Shown here in pieces: positions 25,206 through 34,149 of a stretch of 64,000 nucleotides of DNA. The stretch covers positions 203,810-267,809 of the forward strand of contig MKVW01000001.1 of assembly GCA_001898965.1 (NCBI GenBank), written 5' to 3'. How positions within the stretch are numbered: position 1 is the first letter of the stretch; each line of letters begins with the position of its first letter. Below the pieces are notes generated by a model. That model had not been told where the DNA came from, made no database searches, and saw only the letters and a program-made list of their open reading frames with translations. Source of the stretch: Rhizobiales bacterium 62-17. GTDB lineage: Bacteria; Pseudomonadota; Alphaproteobacteria; Rhizobiales; Beijerinckiaceae. Made by a program: the position numbers and the translations under genes.

Positions 25206-26933
25206 ATGCGGCGTGCCATTCTTGCTGCCGGCCTCCTTCTGATCGTTCTGGGCATCGCCGCGATGGTGAATGGCTGGTCGATCGTTCTGGTGGAGCGGGG
25301 CTGGGCGCAATTCATCGCTGGCTCCATGCTCTTGTCGGCCGGTGCCATTCTCGCCGCGATTTCCGTCGTCGTGGCACGGCTCGATGTGGTGATCCAGGGC
25401 GGTCCCCGCCCAGTGCGTCGTCCTTCGGCTCCGCCGTTGGCCCGTCCGCCCGTCGTCGATCGGCGGCCGCAAGGCCTGCCGAACGCCTTGCCCAGCCCGC
25501 AAGACATGCCGCTGCCGATGCCGACGGCCATTCCCGCGCCGCTGCCGCCATTCGTGCCGACGCCGATGGTCGCTGAGACCGCGGCTGAAGCGGCCGTTCA
25601 GGAGGCCAAGCTTCCCGAAATCGCCGTGCCGGACGCGCCGGTCGAGGCCCCGGTTGACGAGCCGGTGGCGGCTCATAAGGCTCCGGCGCCAGAACCAGCT
25701 CTTCACGAGCCCGCGCCGCAAGAATCTGTCTTTCAAGAACCTGTCTTGCACGAACCCGCCGCGCCCGAGCCGGTCGTGGATGAGCCTCGGCCCGTCTCTC
25801 CGCCGGCCTATGTTGCGCCAGAGCCGCCGGCGCCGCCGGTCATCAAGCCCGAGCCGGTGCCCCCGCCGCCACCGGCAGAGCCGGCCCGCAAGAGCCGCAT
25901 TTCCATTGGGGCATTGGCTGGTGCTGCTGGCGCCGTTGCCGCTGGTTCCCTCTTCGGTCGCCGCTCCGAACCCGCGCCTCGGCCAGTGGAGCCACCGCCG
26001 GCGCCCACGCCGGCCAGCGTTCCGGCAGAGCCCGTACCTGCTGCGCCCGCCGTCGAACCGCCGCGCGCTCCGTCGATTGATCCAACGGAAACATTGAAGC
26101 GCTTGGAAGCCGAGATCGAAGGCAAGCTTTTCGGTTCGGCGCCGCCGGCACCACCGCCGCCGGAGCCCGAGGCCAAAGCCGCGGAACCGCCGCCCCCGCC
26201 GGAGCCCGTCGCCGAGACACCGCCGCCGGCTCCCGATGTTGTGGAGATCCGTGAAGAGATCCACGAAACGATCGAGGTTGTGAGCGCCTCCGCCAGCGAG
26301 GAGCCTGCTCCTACTCCTGTACCCGCACCAGTTCCTGCACCTTCTGCGGCCGAGGAGAAGGATGAAGTCGCATCGTTGCCGGAAACGAGCGAGGTCGATG
26401 AACTGGCTTGGCTCGACGCCGCACTGCGCGGTATCGAACTGCCGAAGGAACCGGAATGGGTGACGCGTCCGGAAGCGGCCGAGCCACCGCCGCCGGCTCC
26501 GGAGCCCGCACCTGCGCCCGTCCCAGTCGCGCCGCCGGCTGCAGCCGCGCCCGATCATGCTGCCATCATGCGCTCGATCGAAGAGCGTCTCGAGCACGAA
26601 TTGCTTGACGATTTGCCGGCTGAACCCGCCGCGTCGCAGCAAGCGCCTGCCGCGCCGGAGCCGCAGCCAGAGCCCGAGAGCGAGCCGGAAACCGTCTCCG
26701 AACCCGTGCCGCCGCCTCATGCGGAAGCGCCGGCTCCCGAACCGGAGCCGGAAGCCGCGCCTGAACCGGAACCCGCGCCGGAGCCGGAGGCGACCATCGT
26801 GCGTCGTTATGAATCGCAGGGCGTGGTCTACACGCTTTACGACAATGGCTCGGTGGATGCCGAGACGCCGAGCGGCGTGTTCCGCTTCAATTCGCTCGAC
26901 GAGTTGCGCGACTTCCTGACGAAGCCGGCTTGA
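25206..26933 (+). CDS. Large Pro/Glu/Ala-rich membrane-anchored protein of unknown function
   Basis: A 575-residue protein. Two hydrophobic helices near the N-terminus (about 4-24 and 36-60) are followed by about 450 residues of low complexity dominated by Pro, Ala and Glu. A short basic-hydrophobic stretch (SRISIGALAGAAGAVAAGSLFGRR, quoted in part) interrupts it near residue 230. Short predicted helices (DPTETLKRLEAEIEGKLFG; IMRSIEERLEHELL) recur within the linker. The only folded-looking part is the final 45 residues, with VVYTLYDNGSVDAETPSGVF and LDELRDFL. ATG 25206 has AAGGCAG upstream. It could be an envelope-spanning tether or scaffold, but nothing shows this directly. Confidence 0.7.
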   Translation: MRRAILAAGLLLIVLGIAAMVNGWSIVLVERGWAQFIAGSMLLSAGAILAAISVVVARLDVVIQGGPRPVRRPSAPPLARPPVVDRRPQGLPNALPSPQDMPLPMPTAIPAPLPPFVPTPMVAETAAEAAVQEAKLPEIAVPDAPVEAPVDEPVAAHKAPAPEPALHEPAPQESVFQEPVLHEPAAPEPVVDEPRPVSPPAYVAPEPPAPPVIKPEPVPPPPPAEPARKSRISIGALAGAAGAVAAGSLFGRRSEPAPRPVEPPPAPTPASVPAEPVPAAPAVEPPRAPSIDPTETLKRLEAEIEGKLFGSAPPAPPPPEPEAKAAEPPPPPEPVAETPPPAPDVVEIREEIHETIEVVSASASEEPAPTPVPAPVPAPSAAEEKDEVASLPETSEVDELAWLDAALRGIELPKEPEWVTRPEAAEPPPPAPEPAPAPVPVAPPAAAAPDHAAIMRSIEERLEHELLDDLPAEPAASQQAPAAPEPQPEPESEPETVSEPVPPPHAEAPAPEPEPEAAPEPEPAPEPEATIVRRYESQGVVYTLYDNGSVDAETPSGVFRFNSLDELRDFLTKPA

Positions 26934-26943
26934 TGAGGGTGCC

Positions 26944-27501
26944 TCACTTGATCAGTTTCGACACGGTGCGAAACTGTTCGGTGCCGGCAACCTCCAGCCA
27001 TTCGAACAGAACCATCTCGGTCGTCACGATGTTCACGCCGTTTTGGCGTAACCGGTCGAGCGCGATGGTTTTCGAATGGTCGCTGCGTGATGACACCGCA
27101 TCGGCGACCACCGCCACCTGATAGCCAGCGGCCTGAAAATCGACCGCGCTTTGCAGCACGCACACATGGCTTTCGATCCCGCAGATGACGAGCTGCTGGC
27201 GCTGGTGCACGTGGCCCAGTTCGTTGATGCGCATGGCGATCTTTTCGTCGCGGGCGCAAGAGAAATGCAGCTTGTCGAACATGCGTGCGCCATTGCCCGC
27301 CGCTTCGCGCACGGCGCCGACCGTCGCACCGATGCCTTTCGGATATTGCTCGGAAACAGTGATCGGCACGGCGAGTTCGCGGGCGCCGGCGCAGAGTTTT
27401 TGCACCTGGGCGATCAGGTCCTCGGGCGCCGTCATCGCCGGCACCAATCGCTCCTGGATATCGACGATCAGCAGTTGCGATTGATGACGGTCGAGCAGCA
27501 T
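26944..27501 (-). CDS. Isochorismatase-family cysteine hydrolase (YcaC-like)
   Basis: A 185-residue single-domain hydrolase. The Asp-Lys-Cys triad is visible: Asp in IVDIQERL, Lys in FDKLHFSC, Cys in GIESHVCVLQ. The cis-peptide region GIESH fits the family. Substrates range from nicotinamide to N-carbamoyl compounds and cannot be chosen here. ATG 27501 is favoured (AAGG seven bases upstream); a TTG at 27507 overlaps the stop of the preceding gene. It is two bases downstream of oligopeptidase B, so the two are co-transcribed. Confidence 0.85.
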   Translation of the reverse strand: MLLDRHQSQLLIVDIQERLVPAMTAPEDLIAQVQKLCAGARELAVPITVSEQYPKGIGATVGAVREAAGNGARMFDKLHFSCARDEKIAMRINELGHVHQRQQLVICGIESHVCVLQSAVDFQAAGYQVAVVADAVSSRSDHSKTIALDRLRQNGVNIVTTEMVLFEWLEVAGTEQFRTVSKLIK

Positions 27502-27503
27502 CT

Positions 27504-29675
27504 TCAAGCCTTTAGTTGACGCTTGGCCGCCATGATGGCGAAGGCATATTCGACGGCGACCTCTTCAAGCCGCGTGAAGCGCCCGGGCGAACCACCATGG
27601 CCGGCGCCCATGTTGGTACGCAGCAGGATCGGACCACCGCTGGTCATTTCGCTGCGCAGTTTAGCCACCCATTTCGCCGGTTCCCAATAGGTCACGCGCG
27701 GATCGGTGAGGCCGCCTTCGGCCAGGATCGGCGGATAATATTGCGCGCGCACGTTATCATAGGGCGAATAACCACGGATCGTATCGAAGGCCGTCTTGTC
27801 GGCAATCGGATTGCCCCATTCGAGCCATTCCGGCGGCGTCAGCGGCAATGTGTCGTCGAGCATGGTGTTCAACACGTCGACAAAGGGAACGGCGGCGATG
27901 ATGCCGGCGAAAACCTGCGGCGCCATATTGGCGACCGCGCCCATCAGCATGCCGCCGGCACTGCCGCCGATGGCGACGATATTGCCTTCCGCCGTGAACT
28001 TTCTGCGGGCCAGATGTTTGGCGCAGGCAATGAAGTCGTGGAACGTATTGGTCTTCTTCTCGAGCTTGCCGTCGAGATACCAGTTCCAGCCTTTGTCGGT
28101 GCCGCCGCGGATATGGGCGATGGCATAAACAAAGCCTCGATCGACCAGCGAGAACACGTTGCTGCGAAACCCCGCATCGGTCGAATAGCCATAAGAGCCA
28201 TAGCCGTTGAGAAACAGCGGTGCCTTGCCGTCGATCTTGGTCTTGCGAGCATGCAGTATCGAAATCGGCACTTCGGTGCCGTCGTGCGAGGTCGCATAGA
28301 TGCGGCGCGTGACATATTTTTTGGGATCGTGGCCGGAGGGGATTTCCTGGCGTTTGCGCAGCGTGCGCTCGCGCGTCTTCATATTGTAGTCCCACGTTTC
28401 CCAGGGCGTGGTCAGCGACGAATAGCTGAAGCGCAGAACGTCCGTATCGTATTCCAGCACTTCGCCGAGATCGAGATCGTAAGCTTCTTCATCGAAGGCA
28501 ATGGCGTGCTCGTCGCCACTGGCGATCTCGCGGATGACGATACGCGGCAGGCCATCTTCTCGCTCTGTGCGCACCAGATGGCGCGCAAAGGCGGTCATGC
28601 CGGTGATCAGTCGACCAGGCTTATGCGGGATCAAATCACGCCATTGGTCGGACGATCGGCTTTTCAGCGGCGCCTGCACGATTTTGAAATCGACCGCGCC
28701 ATCGGCATTGGTGAGGATGAACAGCGCGTTATCATGATCGCTGACGTCGAAGCGCACCCGTTCGCGCCGCTCCGCCACCCGGCGTGGCTTGGGCGCGTCC
28801 TGCGTCAGATCGATAAGACGTGTTTCCGAGGTCTCATGATCGGCCACTTCGATTTCGCCGAACCGGCCCGATTGCGTCTGCGACAGATGGATGAACCAGC
28901 GCGGATTTTTCTCCTCGAACACCAATTCGTCCTTGTCGATCGATGTGCCGAGCCGATGGCGATAGACCCGATAGGGACGATGGTTCTCATCCATGCGCAC
29001 GTAATAGAGCGCGTTGGAATCGGCGCTCCAGACGATGGAGCCGTCGGTATCGGTGATCTGTTCGCGCCGATCCCGCTCCTTGCCAGCCTCGCGAATGCGG
29101 ATGGTGAAATATTCCGAACCTTTCGTATCGGCCGACCAGGCGATGCGGCTGTGGTCGGGCGAATGTTCCGTCGCCTCGATATCGAAAAAGGCTTTGCCTT
29201 TTCCAAGCTTCTCGCCGTCGATGAGAATTTGTTCCTTGCCACCCTCGCGTGGCTTACGACAGGCCAGGGGATGCTGGCCGCCCTTGCGATATCGATCGTA
29301 GTAAAGCCAAGGGCCGTCAGGGGCGGGGACTTGCGAGTCGTCTTCCTTGATGCGGCCCCGCATCTCCTTGACGAGCTGTTTGCGCAGCGTCTTCACCGGC
29401 GCCAGCACGGCATCGGCGTATTTGTTTTCGGCTTCGAGAAAAGCACGGATCTTTTTCGGCAATTTGGCCGGCGTTTTTAGCACTTGTTTCCAATTGTCGG
29501 CCCGTAACCAAGCAAAGTCATCGCTGATGACTTGGCCGTGAAAGGTTCTCGCTAAAGCAATGCGCTCGGGTGGTGTTGGTGCCGTCCGGCGTTTGGAGGG
29601 GCTTTTGGCCGCCTTTTTGGCGGATTTGGCCGTGCCCGGCTTGCGACGAGGTTGAGAATGCAACGGTTTTTTCAT
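27504..29675 (-). CDS. ptrB: Oligopeptidase B (S9A serine peptidase)
   Basis: A 723-residue prolyl-oligopeptidase-family enzyme that cleaves short peptides after basic residues. It has an N-terminal beta-propeller and a C-terminal alpha/beta hydrolase domain. Catalytic Ser is in IGGSAGGMLMGA, Asp in AEGGLTDPRV, His in GAGHGGSPGR. The first 35 residues are strongly basic (KPLHSQPRRK, then KRR), unusual for a cytoplasmic peptidase, and contain no signal peptide. ATG 29675 follows GGGTGG; a longer frame to 29771 is less likely. Followed two bases later by an isochorismatase-family gene. Confidence 0.92.
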   Translation of the reverse strand: MKKPLHSQPRRKPGTAKSAKKAAKSPSKRRTAPTPPERIALARTFHGQVISDDFAWLRADNWKQVLKTPAKLPKKIRAFLEAENKYADAVLAPVKTLRKQLVKEMRGRIKEDDSQVPAPDGPWLYYDRYRKGGQHPLACRKPREGGKEQILIDGEKLGKGKAFFDIEATEHSPDHSRIAWSADTKGSEYFTIRIREAGKERDRREQITDTDGSIVWSADSNALYYVRMDENHRPYRVYRHRLGTSIDKDELVFEEKNPRWFIHLSQTQSGRFGEIEVADHETSETRLIDLTQDAPKPRRVAERRERVRFDVSDHDNALFILTNADGAVDFKIVQAPLKSRSSDQWRDLIPHKPGRLITGMTAFARHLVRTEREDGLPRIVIREIASGDEHAIAFDEEAYDLDLGEVLEYDTDVLRFSYSSLTTPWETWDYNMKTRERTLRKRQEIPSGHDPKKYVTRRIYATSHDGTEVPISILHARKTKIDGKAPLFLNGYGSYGYSTDAGFRSNVFSLVDRGFVYAIAHIRGGTDKGWNWYLDGKLEKKTNTFHDFIACAKHLARRKFTAEGNIVAIGGSAGGMLMGAVANMAPQVFAGIIAAVPFVDVLNTMLDDTLPLTPPEWLEWGNPIADKTAFDTIRGYSPYDNVRAQYYPPILAEGGLTDPRVTYWEPAKWVAKLRSEMTSGGPILLRTNMGAGHGGSPGRFTRLEEVAVEYAFAIMAAKRQLKA

Positions 29676-29964
29676 GGGCCACCCTTGTGTCCCGTCTTTG
29701 ATAGCAGAAGTGTGCGATGTCGGCGGCGATCCAGCAGGATAATCCACGGTTGTGGCGTGGAAAGCAGTCAAACCATGTATTTAAGTAATAGATGTTTGAT
29801 CGTGTGACGATTGAAGATATGGCGTTAAGTTTGTCTTTGACAACTTCATTTTGCGCTTTGTTACGAAAGTATATTGCTATAGAGGTAGCTTTGTGCCTTG
29901 CTTAGTGTAAGTTTATTGCACGACATGCATTGATTCTTTGAATATTGTTCAGGTGAAAAATCCC
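29676..29964 (+). promoter_or_regulatory. AT-rich divergent region carrying the mucR promoter
   Basis: A 289-bp gap between oligopeptidase B (minus) and mucR (plus). From about 29800 to 29960 it is markedly AT-rich compared with the rest of the window. TTGACA at 29837-29842 and TATAGA at 29878-29883 are promoter-like, though not correctly spaced with each other. MucR-type proteins bind AT-rich DNA and repress their own genes, so autoregulation is likely. One GANTC site lies about 30 bases before the start codon. No further gene is seen. Confidence 0.5.
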
Positions 29965-30381
29965 ATGAATGACACCGATGGTTCCAATTTCATCGAACTC
30001 GCGGCGGACATCGTGTCCGCCTACGTAGGTAATAACCCAGTTCCGATGACCGAGCTGCCGAATCTGATCGCGGAAGTTCATTCCGCATTGCAGCGAATTG
30101 GCGGTTCTTCTTCGGTACAGAAGGTTGTCGAGCCGCCCAAGCCGGCGGTGTCGGCCCGTCGCTCGGTCCACGACGACTACATCATTTGTTTGGAAGACGG
30201 TAAGCGCTTCAAGTCGTTGCGCCGGCATCTGCGCTCGCAATACAACATGAGCCCGGAGCAATACCGCGAGAAATGGGGTCTGCCGACGGATTATCCGATG
30301 GTGGCGCCCAATTACGCCAAGGCGCGCTCGCAATTGGCCAAAGAAATGGGCCTGGGCCAGCAGCGTCGCGGCGGCCGGTAA
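29965..30381 (+). CDS. mucR: MucR/Ros-family transcriptional regulator
   Basis: A 138-residue DNA-binding protein of the Ros/MucR family, which silences and regulates envelope, motility, exopolysaccharide and cell-cycle genes in alphaproteobacteria. The N-terminal oligomerisation part ([17 protein letters not shown]) precedes a zinc-finger-like DNA-binding domain: [16 protein letters not shown], then the conserved [13 protein letters not shown]. Ligand positions read Cys75, Asp78, His88 and Gln92; the last is His in classical Ros, so zinc binding may be altered. ATG 29965 has AGGTGA seven bases upstream. A strong terminator follows. Confidence 0.93.
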   Translation: MNDTDGSNFIELAADIVSAYVGNNPVPMTELPNLIAEVHSALQRIGGSSSVQKVVEPPKPAVSARRSVHDDYIICLEDGKRFKSLRRHLRSQYNMSPEQYREKWGLPTDYPMVAPNYAKARSQLAKEMGLGQQRRGGR

Positions 30382-30403
30382 AGCCTCGCTATACTGAGAT
30401 TAG

Positions 30404-30435
30404 AAGGCCGCCGTGGTTCACGGCGGCCTTTTTCT
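30404..30435. terminator. Strong terminator after mucR
   Basis: Perfect 12-bp arms AAGGCCGCCGTG and its complement (30404-30415 and 30419-30430), loop GTT, followed by TTTCTTTGTT. It also lies downstream of the convergent sufE gene, for which the leading AA is a weaker T-run. Confidence 0.9.
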
Positions 30436-30449
30436 TTGTTGTTTTACTT

Positions 30450-30875
30450 TCAAGCAGCGGTCAAAGCCGCGCTGGCTTCCCGCCGGATGCGCTCAACCAT
30501 GGCGCGCACGCCGTTGGAACGCTGCGGCGTCAGATGTTCGATCAGGCCGAGTTGGCGGAAGATCGCCAAAGCGTCGGTTTCCAGAATGTCCCGGGCGCTG
30601 TGGCCCGAATAGATCGACAGAATAATAGCGACGAGGCCGCGCACGATATGGGCATCGCTGTCGGCGAGGAAATTCAAGACCGGCCCATCGGCGCCATCGG
30701 CCACATGGGTCTCCAGCCAGACCTGGCTGGCGCAGCCATGCACTTTGTTGGCTTCGCTATGGGCTTCTTCCGGCAGGGGATCGAGCGTCCGGCCGAGATC
30801 GATGACGTAACGGTAGCGGTCCTCCCAATCGTCGATCAGCTCGAAATCGTCGATGATGCTCTGCAGGTCGGCCAT
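30450..30875 (-). CDS. sufE: SufE family cysteine desulfurase-activating protein
   Basis: A 141-residue protein that accepts persulfide sulfur from SufS during Fe-S cluster assembly. The active Cys48 is in KVHGCASQVW, a family signature, and the length is typical. It is not next to a suf operon here. ATG 30875 is used; a GTG two codons earlier is an alternative. A small exported-protein gene lies 125 bases upstream on the same strand. Confidence 0.93.
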   Translation of the reverse strand: MADLQSIIDDFELIDDWEDRYRYVIDLGRTLDPLPEEAHSEANKVHGCASQVWLETHVADGADGPVLNFLADSDAHIVRGLVAIILSIYSGHSARDILETDALAIFRQLGLIEHLTPQRSNGVRAMVERIRREASAALTAA

Positions 30876-31000
30876 GGGCACTCGTTGTCCTTCTCACGGC
30901 CTATATGGAAGAGCCGGCGCGTCGGCGCCAGCGGCAATCGCGCTGATTTCCGATATTTCGCTCAAAGAGCGGAATAAAAGCCTATGCGTAGGAAATGGTA

Positions 31001-31285
31001 TCAGTGCAACAGCGGGCCACTCTGCTCCGCTAATACTTGCGCGGCGTCGGCCTCGATCAGCGATTCTATGGTCAGAAGCTTGCCGGCCTTGGCGGCCACA
31101 TCCAGGCAGGAGCGGGGGGAGGATTGGCAGAAGCGACTGATCTCGCCGGGAATGCTCTCGGCCGCCTGGCGCGCCAGAATTGCCGCCGCCTCGCGTGCGC
31201 CCGTTACGGCGCCATCGCCGCCGCTCCAGGGAATCCAGGAGAAGACAAGACCAAGCCAGAAAACACTGCGAGCGAGAAACAACAT
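31001..31285 (-). CDS. Small exported or membrane protein (DUF5330-like)
   Basis: A 94-residue protein with an N-terminal hydrophobic helix (residues 1-20, LFLARSVFWLGLVFSWIPW) and a short Ala-rich helical tail with two cysteines (RFCQSSPRSCLD). The arrangement resembles DUF5330 proteins of Rhizobiales, whose function is unknown. The cysteines may form a periplasmic disulfide. A larger overlapping frame (30894-31319) is not supported. Confidence 0.55.
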   Translation of the reverse strand: MLFLARSVFWLGLVFSWIPWSGGDGAVTGAREAAAILARQAAESIPGEISRFCQSSPRSCLDVAAKAGKLLTIESLIEADAAQVLAEQSGPLLH

Positions 31286-31551
31286 GTCGGCTCTCTGCGC
31301 CGCCGGAAATGGCGGACAACGCGATGATGCCGACGACCCTTCAAATTGACGTCAAATCCTTCGGGCAAATCCGACGTGTATTGGCAACGGTCCGTTCACC
31401 ATGGTGATGTGCAAGCGCGATAAATCGGCAAGGTCTTCTAAACCATGCAGGCAATTTTCGGTTCGTCACACGCCTAAATCCGTCGCCCGAAAGGGCTTTT
31501 CGTCGCTTCGGCCGGTCGCGGTTTAGGGTTCAATAAGGTCGCCCTGCGAAG
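31286..31551. other. Divergent intergenic region before the DivJ-like kinase gene
   Basis: 266 bp without a gene. It contains the perfect 10-bp palindrome TTGACGTCAA (31347-31356), which could be an operator, and a tiny GCCC-GAAA-GGGC hairpin followed by TTTT near 31484-31499. No GANTC site and no CtrA box were found here, unlike the region before the PleC-like gene. Confidence 0.4.
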
Positions 31552-33441
31552 GTGAGCCGTACCCGCCAATGGGGCGGAAGGCTTACGAGTAACGGTGTGT
31601 CCTTCCTGAGTGGATTGTGGGATCGGATCGGTGGACTGGTGCACGCGAGTGTGACCCAGCCGATTGATCACGTCGGCCATCGTCTCTTTATTGCCAGCCG
31701 TCTTCTGCTGGGCGCGGTGGGCCTGGCTTTCGTGCCGATCTATCTGGCGCTCTATGGTGCGCCCTCGCTGTGGGATACGGCTCTGCTGGCACTGCTACTG
31801 GTGCCGCCCGTCACCGCCATGATCGTATCGACGACCGGCCGGCTGCTGCTGTGTCAGAGCATTTCGGCCGCGGCCATGCTGGCTTTCGCGACGCTTCTTG
31901 GTTTGAAATCCGGCTCGCTCCACAGCGTTGCCGCCGTTTGGCTCATTCTGGTGCCGCTCGAAGCGATGTTCTCGATGCACGCCAGACTGATCATCCTGGC
32001 CTGTATCGGTGCGATTGGAGCCTTGGCCGGTCTGCATTTCGCCCGCGTCACGCAATGGACGGCCCCGGCCAGCCCGTCGCAGGATCATGTCGCGGCGCTG
32101 CTGCTGGTGGTCGCCGTGATTTATGCTGGCGCCGTGGCGCTGGCCGGACTGAAATTGCACCGCGCGCGCCGCGACAGCGAGCGCAACAACGAGATTCAAT
32201 ATCAAGCGCTGACGCAGGCGATCGGCGATTTCGTCATTCGCCTCGATCGCTCCGGCGCGGTGACTTTCGTCTCCAGTGAGCGTTTCGAAGGGCCGGGCCT
32301 GACGGCGCGCGACGTCATCGGGCGCGGTCTGTTCGAGCGCATCCACGTTGCCGATCGTCCGGCTTTCCTCAAGGCGGTGTCGGATGCTGCCGCTCTTGGC
32401 GCGATCGCGCCGATCGAAGTGCGGCTGCGCGCTGCTGCGATGACCGACGATCGCGGCCAGCCGACGGATCCGTCGTTCGCCTGGATCGAAATGCGTCTGC
32501 GTCGGCTCGATTTGAAACGCGATCACGGCGTGATCGCCGTATTGCGCGATGTCTCCTTGGCGAAGCTGCATGCCGTTCAGCTCGACGAAGCCCTGCAGAA
32601 AGCCGAGCGCGCCAGCCATTGGAAGGATCGTTTCCTGGCCAATGTCAGCCATGAGCTGCGTACGCCACTGAACGCCATCATCGGTTTCTCCGAAATTCTC
32701 GGCACCGAAGAACTCGCGCCGCAGGATCCGGCGAAACGGCAAGAATATGCCAACATCATCCATTCCTCGGGTGAGCATCTTCTCGCCGTCGTCAATTCGA
32801 TCCTCGACATTTCGAAGATTCAGGCCGGCAGTTTCGATATCGTGTCGGAGCCTTTCGATCTGGCGCCGCTTATCGACCAATGCACCAAGATGGTGATGTT
32901 GAAGGCGCAGCAAGCGAATATTTCCATCGTGCAGGATGTGCCGCAGCGTTTGGACGAACTCGTCGCCGACAAGCGCGCCATCAAGCAGGTGCTGATCAAT
33001 CTTCTTTCAAATGCCGTGAAGTTCACACCCAACAACGGCACCGTGACGATCGCCGTGCGCCCGCAGGGCAATGCGTTGACCATCGCCGTGGCCGATACGG
33101 GCATTGGCATTCTGGCCAAGGATTTGGCGCGTCTCGGCGATCCCTTCTTCCAGGCGCGCGACAGCTATGATCGTCCCTATGAAGGCACCGGTCTTGGTTT
33201 GTCGGTCGTGCGCGGGCTCGTTGGCTTGCATGGCGGCGAGATGACGATTGAAAGCGGTCTGGGTGAGGGCACCCGCGTTACGCTCAAACTGCCGATCGAT
33301 TGTCGGCAGGAGCCGGAAGCGCATAAGGGCAAGCTCGCAACGATCGCGACGATTGCCCGTGGTCCGGTGACACGAGAAGCCGGCCAAGCCGCAGCGCGGG
33401 CCCATTCGAGTTCCAATCAGCAGGTGAAGAAAATTGCGTAA
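31552..33441 (+). CDS. divJ: Membrane sensor histidine kinase, DivJ-like (PAS-HisKA-HATPase)
   Basis: A 629-residue kinase with six or so transmembrane helices (about 45-200), a PAS domain (about 215-345), HisKA with phosphorylatable His367 in FLANVSHELRTPLNAI, and HATPase with N-box LINLLSNAVKFTPN, G1 ADTGIGI and G2 GTGLGLSVV. The topology and the HisKA neighbourhood (GFSEILGTEELAP) resemble Caulobacter/Sinorhizobium DivJ, which phosphorylates DivK and PleD; orthology is inferred, not proven. GTG 31552 has a poor Shine-Dalgarno sequence, so a later start is possible. It overlaps the next gene by eight bases. Confidence 0.72.
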   Translation: MSRTRQWGGRLTSNGVSFLSGLWDRIGGLVHASVTQPIDHVGHRLFIASRLLLGAVGLAFVPIYLALYGAPSLWDTALLALLLVPPVTAMIVSTTGRLLLCQSISAAAMLAFATLLGLKSGSLHSVAAVWLILVPLEAMFSMHARLIILACIGAIGALAGLHFARVTQWTAPASPSQDHVAALLLVVAVIYAGAVALAGLKLHRARRDSERNNEIQYQALTQAIGDFVIRLDRSGAVTFVSSERFEGPGLTARDVIGRGLFERIHVADRPAFLKAVSDAAALGAIAPIEVRLRAAAMTDDRGQPTDPSFAWIEMRLRRLDLKRDHGVIAVLRDVSLAKLHAVQLDEALQKAERASHWKDRFLANVSHELRTPLNAIIGFSEILGTEELAPQDPAKRQEYANIIHSSGEHLLAVVNSILDISKIQAGSFDIVSEPFDLAPLIDQCTKMVMLKAQQANISIVQDVPQRLDELVADKRAIKQVLINLLSNAVKFTPNNGTVTIAVRPQGNALTIAVADTGIGILAKDLARLGDPFFQARDSYDRPYEGTGLGLSVVRGLVGLHGGEMTIESGLGEGTRVTLKLPIDCRQEPEAHKGKLATIATIARGPVTREAGQAAARAHSSSNQQVKKIA

Positions 33442-34147
33442 TCTTGCCCTTCGCGAAGAGCCCGATTTCGACACGCCGCCGAGCCGCAATCGTGGCCGCG
33501 CCAGTGCCAAGGCGCAGACGCGTGCCGCCTCGCCGATGCGCGGATTGCTGGTGATGAACTGGCGCCGCTTTCTGATCCTCACATCGGCGGCGCTGCTCGG
33601 CGCCGTCGTGATCAATGCGCTGTTCTTCCAGACGGCACGTCATCCCGCGCCCTTGTTCTCTGGTGGTCATGTTGGCGCGTCGACGCCTGCACCCCAGCCC
33701 GCGTCGACAGCTGCGCGTGTCGTTCCGGCGACCGAGACGCCGACACCGGCACCGCGTCCTGTCGAAGTTGCAGCCGCGCCGCAACGGCCGGTGGCTGCGC
33801 CGAGAGGCATTTCCGATCTGCTCGACCCGCCGAAGCCCGCTGCGAGCGAGCCGAAGGGCAGTGATCCGATCGCCGCGCTGCTCAAGGGCGCTGTCGGGCC
33901 AGGCCAGGCTCCGCCAGCCTCGACGACCATCGTGGCCCAGAGCGACCCAGCTGCCAAACGCGTGACCGCTGCGCAGAAGGCGCTGGCCAAGCTCGGTTAT
34001 CCCGTGACCGTTGACGGTATTTTCGGCAGCGGCACCAAACAGGCCATTCAGAAATTCGAGCAAGATCGCAAGCTGCCGCTCACCGGCGAGATCTCCGGTC
34101 GCACGCAACGCGAACTCGCGACCCGCTCCGGCATTCAGATCAACTGA
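33434..34147 (+). CDS. Membrane-anchored peptidoglycan-binding protein
   Basis: A 237-residue protein: cytoplasmic N-terminus of about 45 residues, one transmembrane helix (46-66), a Pro/Ala-rich periplasmic linker and a C-terminal PG_binding_1 domain (from about residue 170: AAQKALAKLGYPVTVDGIFG; then AIQKFEQDRKLPLTGEIS). It should reach the peptidoglycan from the inner membrane. A TTG start overlaps the kinase gene by eight bases, with AGGTGA six bases upstream, so translation is coupled. It may link wall status to the kinase, but this is inference. Confidence 0.82.
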   Translation: MRNLALREEPDFDTPPSRNRGRASAKAQTRAASPMRGLLVMNWRRFLILTSAALLGAVVINALFFQTARHPAPLFSGGHVGASTPAPQPASTAARVVPATETPTPAPRPVEVAAAPQRPVAAPRGISDLLDPPKPAASEPKGSDPIAALLKGAVGPGQAPPASTTIVAQSDPAAKRVTAAQKALAKLGYPVTVDGIFGSGTKQAIQKFEQDRKLPLTGEISGRTQRELATRSGIQIN

Positions 34148-34149
34148 TC

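Noticed and set aside
26944..27507. Starting the isochorismatase-family gene at TTG 27507
   Set aside because: The ATG six bases later is better spaced from AAGG; the TTG would overlap the preceding stop without gain.
27516..29480. A 654-codon open frame on the plus strand opposite oligopeptidase B
   Set aside because: It mirrors the codon pattern of a certain gene in GC-rich DNA and its translation has no domain-like features; the minus-strand protein has full catalytic motifs.
29820..29850. CtrA box upstream of mucR
   Set aside because: TTAA followed after seven bases by TTTG matches only one half; not distinct from chance in AT-rich DNA.
30894..31319. A 141-codon minus-strand frame around the DUF5330-like gene
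   Set aside because: It overlaps the better-supported frame 31001-31285, which has a proper N-terminal hydrophobic helix; the longer one has no recognisable features.
31484..31499. Terminator before the DivJ-like gene
   Set aside because: The stem is only four base pairs (GCCC/GGGC), too short to call, although TTTT follows.
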